Positions 31,240 to 35,395 of a stretch of DNA of 35,395 nt are shown piece after piece (within the stretch, counting starts at the first letter, position 1; each line of letters starts with the position of its first letter). A program made the translations under genes and the position numbers. Origin of the DNA: Haplomitrium mnioides (Eukaryota > Marchantiophyta > Haplomitriopsida > Calobryales); contig JBNGIS010034683.1 of the NCBI GenBank assembly GCA_049999725.1, positions 36,119 through 71,513 of the forward strand. The letters are read 5' to 3'. The notes below the pieces were generated by a model. The model worked only from the letters and a program-made list of their open reading frames with translations. It ran no database searches and had not been told where the DNA came from.

Positions 31240-31780
31240 AAGACATTCGAGAGATGTTGAGGCTTATTACAAAGAAAAAGTAGGATGAAGATGAGAGAGA
31301 GGCAAGTGGAGACCGTGTCGACAAAACCTCCGCCTCAATCGCAAGTCACGAGTGCAGTAGGGGTGAAACACAAAAACCGTTGGGATCAAAATCAAGATCA
31401 TGATGATGGTAAGAAGGCTAAAATAATGTCAGAATGGAGCTAGCAACTCTAACTCCAAGGCAAATTGCCCTCCAAGGTCCCATGACCTCCGAGCAGTATA
31501 ATATGCTTAGATGAAAGAAGGATATTGAGGAAAGAAATCTTCCCTTATCAGATGAAGAGCTGAACTCCATGTTTTCAATGGATGGCTACAAGATTTTAGA
31601 TCCTCCAACTTCTTACATCCTAATCAAGACTCCAACTCGGAAGCTGCTTGCCACTCCAACTCCATTGGGAGGAACTCCATTTTATACAACTTCGGAAGAG
31701 GATAGAACCCAAATTTTTGACATTCCTAAAGAAACACCAAGAGGTTTGCTGTTCACGAAGCCTAAGGATTTGTACTGGAA
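31240..31780 (+). pseudogene. SF3B1: Broken SF3B1 (splicing factor 3b subunit 1) N-terminal fragment
   Basis: SF3B1 is the largest subunit of the SF3b complex of U2 snRNP. Signatures run in the right order. REMLRLITKKK (31248, one frame) is followed by VGVKHKNRWDQNQDHDDGKK (about 31350-31410, frame shifted by one). ELATLTP (31437) and GPMTSEQYNMLR come next, then a TGA at 31512 where W is conserved, then DIEERNLPLSDEELNSMF. The open frame 31569-31937 gives GYKILDPPTSYILIKTPTRK, LLATPTPLGG and FDIPKETPRGLLFTKPKD. The T-P-rich stretch between NRWD and ELATPTP, about 100 residues in real SF3B1, is missing. SF3B1 similarity stops near 31780; the rest of the frame (to 31937) is unrelated. No HEAT repeats are present. 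One frameshift, one deletion and one stop make it a pseudogene. No introns are visible, but plant SF3B1 genes may lack them here. Confidence 0.85.
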
Positions 31781-32103
31781 AAATGGCTGCCCAAGTTTGC
31801 ATAGCATTCGGTGTAGAATTGACTCTACTTATGAGGCCAAAGGGCCATTGGTTGAAATTGAGTTTTGGAAGAGACACAACTTAAATTTAAGTGGAATTTA
31901 TGATCAAATCAAGCACCTCGAGTATTTGCTTTGTTGACAGTTCTAGAGGAGTTCCAATCTTCATATACGGGTTTCTTTCACAGTTTGTCAAACCAAATTG
32001 GAGAAAGAGACGATTGTGTATATGAGCGACAATCTAACAAGAGACCTGCTACACAAAAAATGATCGCAGAAAGTTTTTTCACGCGGCTCTCCTAACGGAA
32101 AGA

Positions 32104-32253
32104 GAAATTTTGAAATTATCGAATTACAAAACTAATCTAGCTCTTGTGTATTTCCTATGATCTAATTTTAGCCCATCTGAAATTTTGAAATGATCAAATT
32201 ACAAAACTAATCTAGCTCCTATGTATTTCCTATGATCTAATTCTAACCCATCC
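32104..32253 (+). repeat. 75-bp tandem duplication
   Basis: Two units start at 32104 and 32179, each GAAATTTTGAAATKATCRAA and then TTACAAAACTAATCTAGCTC. They differ at a handful of bases. Confidence 0.9.
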
Positions 32254-32618
32254 CATCCTAAATCCTGTACGTAGACCAAACCATGCCCCAAGATGCAGAG
32301 GGGCCCTTCATGAGTAACTCTTGAAAGGGTGAAGAGAACAATTCTATATATACATGAACTACTTCACTGCCCTCAACTTATGGGATTGAGGGAACTCCTA
32401 AGAGAGCTAAGAGGAATGAACTTGTTACCGAACCTCCACGAAGCATGAGAGTGCTTCCAAACCTAACCTATTCACGCGAACCTAAGTTTTCTCAAAGCAA
32501 AAATAGGGCAGATCTTTAAAACGTGATTTCAAAGCTATTGTTCAGCCAAATCCTTTGATTCAAAAGCTGGAATGGAGTTTTTTACCCCTGGAAATTTGTT
32601 TTTCATCAAGAAAGACAA

Positions 32619-32700
32619 GTTTTGGTGAAGAATCAACTGAGAATAACAGAACTCCAACAAGTTTTCGTGAAGAATCAAGTGAGAATAACATAACTCCAAA
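32619..32700 (+). repeat. 42-bp tandem duplication
   Basis: Units at 32619 and 32661 share GTTTTSGTGAAGAATCAAST and GAGAATAACAKAACTCCAA. Confidence 0.85.
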
Positions 32701-33751
32701 TCAGGTTGCAGAAATTTGACATTTCCAAAAGCCAGATCAGAAAATCTGATTTCTGAGTCAATTTAAAAGTCTTTTTATGCAATTCAAAAGCTGAAACTAT
32801 ATTTCTTGGACCCTACAGTCTGTTCTACAACAAGAATTATCTAATTTGACAAAGAATCAAGGAAGCATGAGCATGATTTTATTGCTGGTTGCTGAAGTGA
32901 AATTTGTTGAAGCTGAATGATCTTCCAATGATCTCTATGAGGTACATTTCTCAACTCTATCAATACCCACATTTTTCTATTTCATAGACATCGCTTATGT
33001 TGTAATCAATCTTCAGATCCAATAAAGATTGCAAATTCCAGCTATTGGACTTTTTGAATTTCTGAATATATCACATTAGAATTGACCTCAAGCATATCCT
33101 AATTCTGGGAAAATACAGCATATTTGATTTCTAAAGTTTTAAATAACCTTATAATGCTATTACAAACTGTTGGATGATTAGTTTTCAGTCAGATCATATA
33201 TCTTGCAGTTGGATTTTGAGAATCTAACCTTTATGAGGCTAACTAGATTTCAATCCAGCAAAACACCTCTTGTTTGTTCCTACTACTGTAATCTCATGAA
33301 TCCAATGCAAGACTCAAGGAAATCTAATATGTTGATGAAGTACAATACAACAGACCTACAAGGAAGCAAGACAAAGAATCATAAAGCATAATCAGAAAAC
33401 AGAGAAGAACATCTTTGTCATTATGAATTCTGTGACTATGAATGCACATAGCAATCTGAATTTCCAATCATTGAAATTTCTTGGGAAAATCTACCAAGTG
33501 CCCACCCTGTAGATGAATTCCAGGGCTGATTGGATAAAATGTAATAAACTCAATGTTGGATTCTCTGATTGAAAGAATTCCCCATAATGATAATAATAGA
33601 ACTTGCAAAGTTGAGGAGGAGAGTGCTGGCGAAACCCTATACCAGATCTATAATCAAGAATGAGACAAAGTGCTCCTATTGAGCATCTGAAAGTGCACAT
33701 TGCCAAAGGTGGACCTTTAGTCCCTATTCATATAGGTAACAACCTCTACTT

Positions 33752-35395
33752 TGAACCAAGAACATGCTACTCAGAACATGAACTTTTCTTTTTTTAGGAA
33801 AATTTGTGATTTTTTAATTCAAAAAGCATAAAAAAACGAGGTTATTTTTTAAAAACAAAAAACACATGAGTTTTTTGGATTTTTTTTGGCCATTTCAACA
33901 AGCATGATCGAACAAGATTCAATTTTATTATGTAAAATCAATCAATATTACTAGTTTTTATGAAAATATTGGAAAACTTGAGTTTGATGAAAAGTATAAC
34001 AATTATGGTAAGTTTTCACCCAAAAAATTGCATTTATCATTGATTACAATTCTAAGCCCAAAATTTGAAATACAAGTCACAAGAAGCTACTTTGAAATAT
34101 GTTTGATTGCACAAACTCTAGGTGCATGTAGACATGATGCTCTTTCAAACATTTTTGTTCGAAAAAAACTACAAAACATAACAAAAAAATCTGAGATGAG
34201 TAGAAGTCAAGGGACTGAATTTGCAATGGTAAGCAAAAAAATAAAGAAAATGAAACATGGCATGGATTTAAGAGCTTTATTTTAAACTTCAAGAAAGAAG
34301 TAAGCTTTCACTTGTAGTTGAAAATCCATGCAATCAAAAGTTAACGTGGGCTTTCAAAAAGGTTTCAACATTTAAAAATATTTCGTAATTCAACGAAGCA
34401 TATACACAAACGTATCATAGTTCAAAATCAAAAAGGGAGTAGCTAAGTAGATTGAATTAAGATTGTAAACAAGAAACATCTCCAAGTTCTAGACTTGATT
34501 CAACTAAACAAAAGTCTCAAGATCTACAAAAGAGTCTATTACTTATGTACAAGAAAAGTTGTAATTAGTAGTCTTTGTATGAAGAAGCTTAAGGGTTGTA
34601 CATGAGAAGTAGAACTTGTGGGAGGCTTGGACTTCCACCCCAAAGTCTATGCATGCATAAGAATCCAAGCTAAACATATGAACACTCCACCTCAAAGTCT
34701 CTACGTGCTTAGGAATCCAAGCTCAACATGTGAACACTCCACCCCAAAGTCTATGCGTACATAGGAATCCAAACTCACCATATGAACACTCCACCTCAAA
34801 GTCTTTGCGCAATTAGGAATCCAAGCTCAACATGTGAACACCCCACCCCAAAGTCTATGCGCGTATAGGAATCTGAACTCACCATCTAAACACTCCACCC
34901 CAAAGTCTATGCGTGTATAGGAATCTGAACTCCCTATCTAAACATTCCACAAAAAAGACTGACAAGAACCTAGGTTTTAGGTTCTGCAGAAGAGTTTTTG
35001 TACGCATGACGTTTCGACTTGCGAATCAAAGTCTATACGCGCACAGGGTTCATACTTCTACAACCGAGGATACAAACTGTAAATGTTCTATTTCTCAGAA
35101 CAAACTCTATGCACGCAAAAGACTTTGATTTCTAATTCAAAATTTGAAAGCAAAAATGGGTACAAAGCTCTACATCTAAGTCAAACAGCGCAAAGAGTTT
35201 TAAGTTTTACATCAAATCCCTAATAAGAAAAAAACAATTAGTCAAATTGGACAAATGTTTTAGCGAGACAATAACCTTGAACTCTTCTAGAAAACAATAA
35301 AGTTGGAAATAAAATACTTACATTTTGGAGAAGAAAATACTTTTACAAAGAAAATAAAAATGTTAACTAAAGATTTAGGTTTCATTTATAGAGAA
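33752..35395 (+). repeat. Long direct repeat, copy 2 (runs off window)
   Basis: Begins CTACTTTGAACCAAG and follows copy 1 (27782-29219) base by base with moderate divergence to the window edge. It contains the expanded 52-bp array. Short open frames inside (for example 34028-34285) are not conserved in copy 1 and are not credible genes. Confidence 0.75.
34635..34946 (+). repeat. Six exact 52-bp tandem units
   Basis: Units start at 34635, 34687, 34739, 34791, 34843 and 34895, all 52 bp. Each opens CCACCCCAAAGTCTATGC or CCACCTCAAAGTCT, continues with TAGGAATCCAA and ends GAACACT or similar. A degenerate start follows at 34947. Alternate units look more alike (CCACCCC against CCACCTC for the first four), hinting at growth by a 104-bp step. 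Confidence 0.92.

Larger units (their letters stand above)
31781..33751. other. AT-rich region after SF3B1 fragment
   Basis: No recognisable gene. It holds two short tandem duplications (listed separately). A lone GGACCTTTAGTCCC at 33711-33724 resembles the repeat core of the Copia-1 RT array. A 3' partner for the LTR at 30731 was sought here and not found. Confidence 0.5.

Noticed and set aside
34028-34285. Forward 85-codon frame in direct-repeat copy 2.
   Set aside because: The matching stretch of copy 1 is not open, and there is no known motif.
34635-34946. Regular 52-bp array considered as a CRISPR array.
   Set aside because: There is no constant repeat alternating with unique spacers; whole units are alike, and the setting is a plant genome.

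Overview
The window is repeat-dense plant nuclear DNA and holds no gene that looks intact. Plant origin is inferred from the Ty1/copia and Ty3/gypsy protein families, a chromodomain-bearing gypsy element, a decayed copy of the plant form of splicing factor SF3B1, and 5-bp target-site duplications. I cannot name the species. Everything recognisable is either a transposable element or a broken gene copy, with long AT-rich stretches between them.

Left part (1-11614). A degenerate 40-bp minisatellite (1-460) and an unassigned stretch lead into a forward Ty1/copia element, Copia-1 (1397-7056). Its gag-pol keeps one reading frame for about 1,650 codons, with catalytic residues in protease, integrase, reverse transcriptase and RNase H. 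It is broken by four in-frame stops and a terminal frameshift. A block of in-frame 12- and 16-residue tandem repeats sits inside the reverse transcriptase. The 3' LTR is visible; no 5' LTR was found. An older relative, Copia-2, lies reversed at 7500-10210, from gag to just past integrase.

Middle part (11615-27152). This is a three-level nest. Element D is a reversed chromovirus with gag, protease, RT, RNase H, integrase, chromodomain and LTRs. It is split by element A (13399-24136, flanked by GATAC). A is a forward gypsy-type element with 3.35-kb LTRs and only gag and protease. A's 5' LTR is in turn split by B (13587-16925, flanked by GCAGT), a reversed solo LTR of A's family. B and A's 3' LTR therefore form a 3.3-kb inverted repeat around the gag-protease core.

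Right part (27153-35395). Two direct copies of an AT-rich repeat (27782-29219 and 33752 to the window edge) differ mainly in the number of exact 52-bp units, two against six. Between them lie a decayed reverse-strand gene resembling DUF7869-domain proteins, a 226-bp copia-type LTR with a primer-binding-like sequence that starts where that homology stops, and a broken SF3B1 N-terminal fragment just downstream of the LTR.

Nothing here works together as an operon or pathway. The value of the window is as a record of nested insertion, gene-fragment capture or retrocopying, and tandem-repeat growth. No new functional system can be claimed. The best candidates for a second look are the repeat-bearing RT of Copia-1, the gag-protease-only giant-LTR family, and the SF3B1 fragment behind an LTR.
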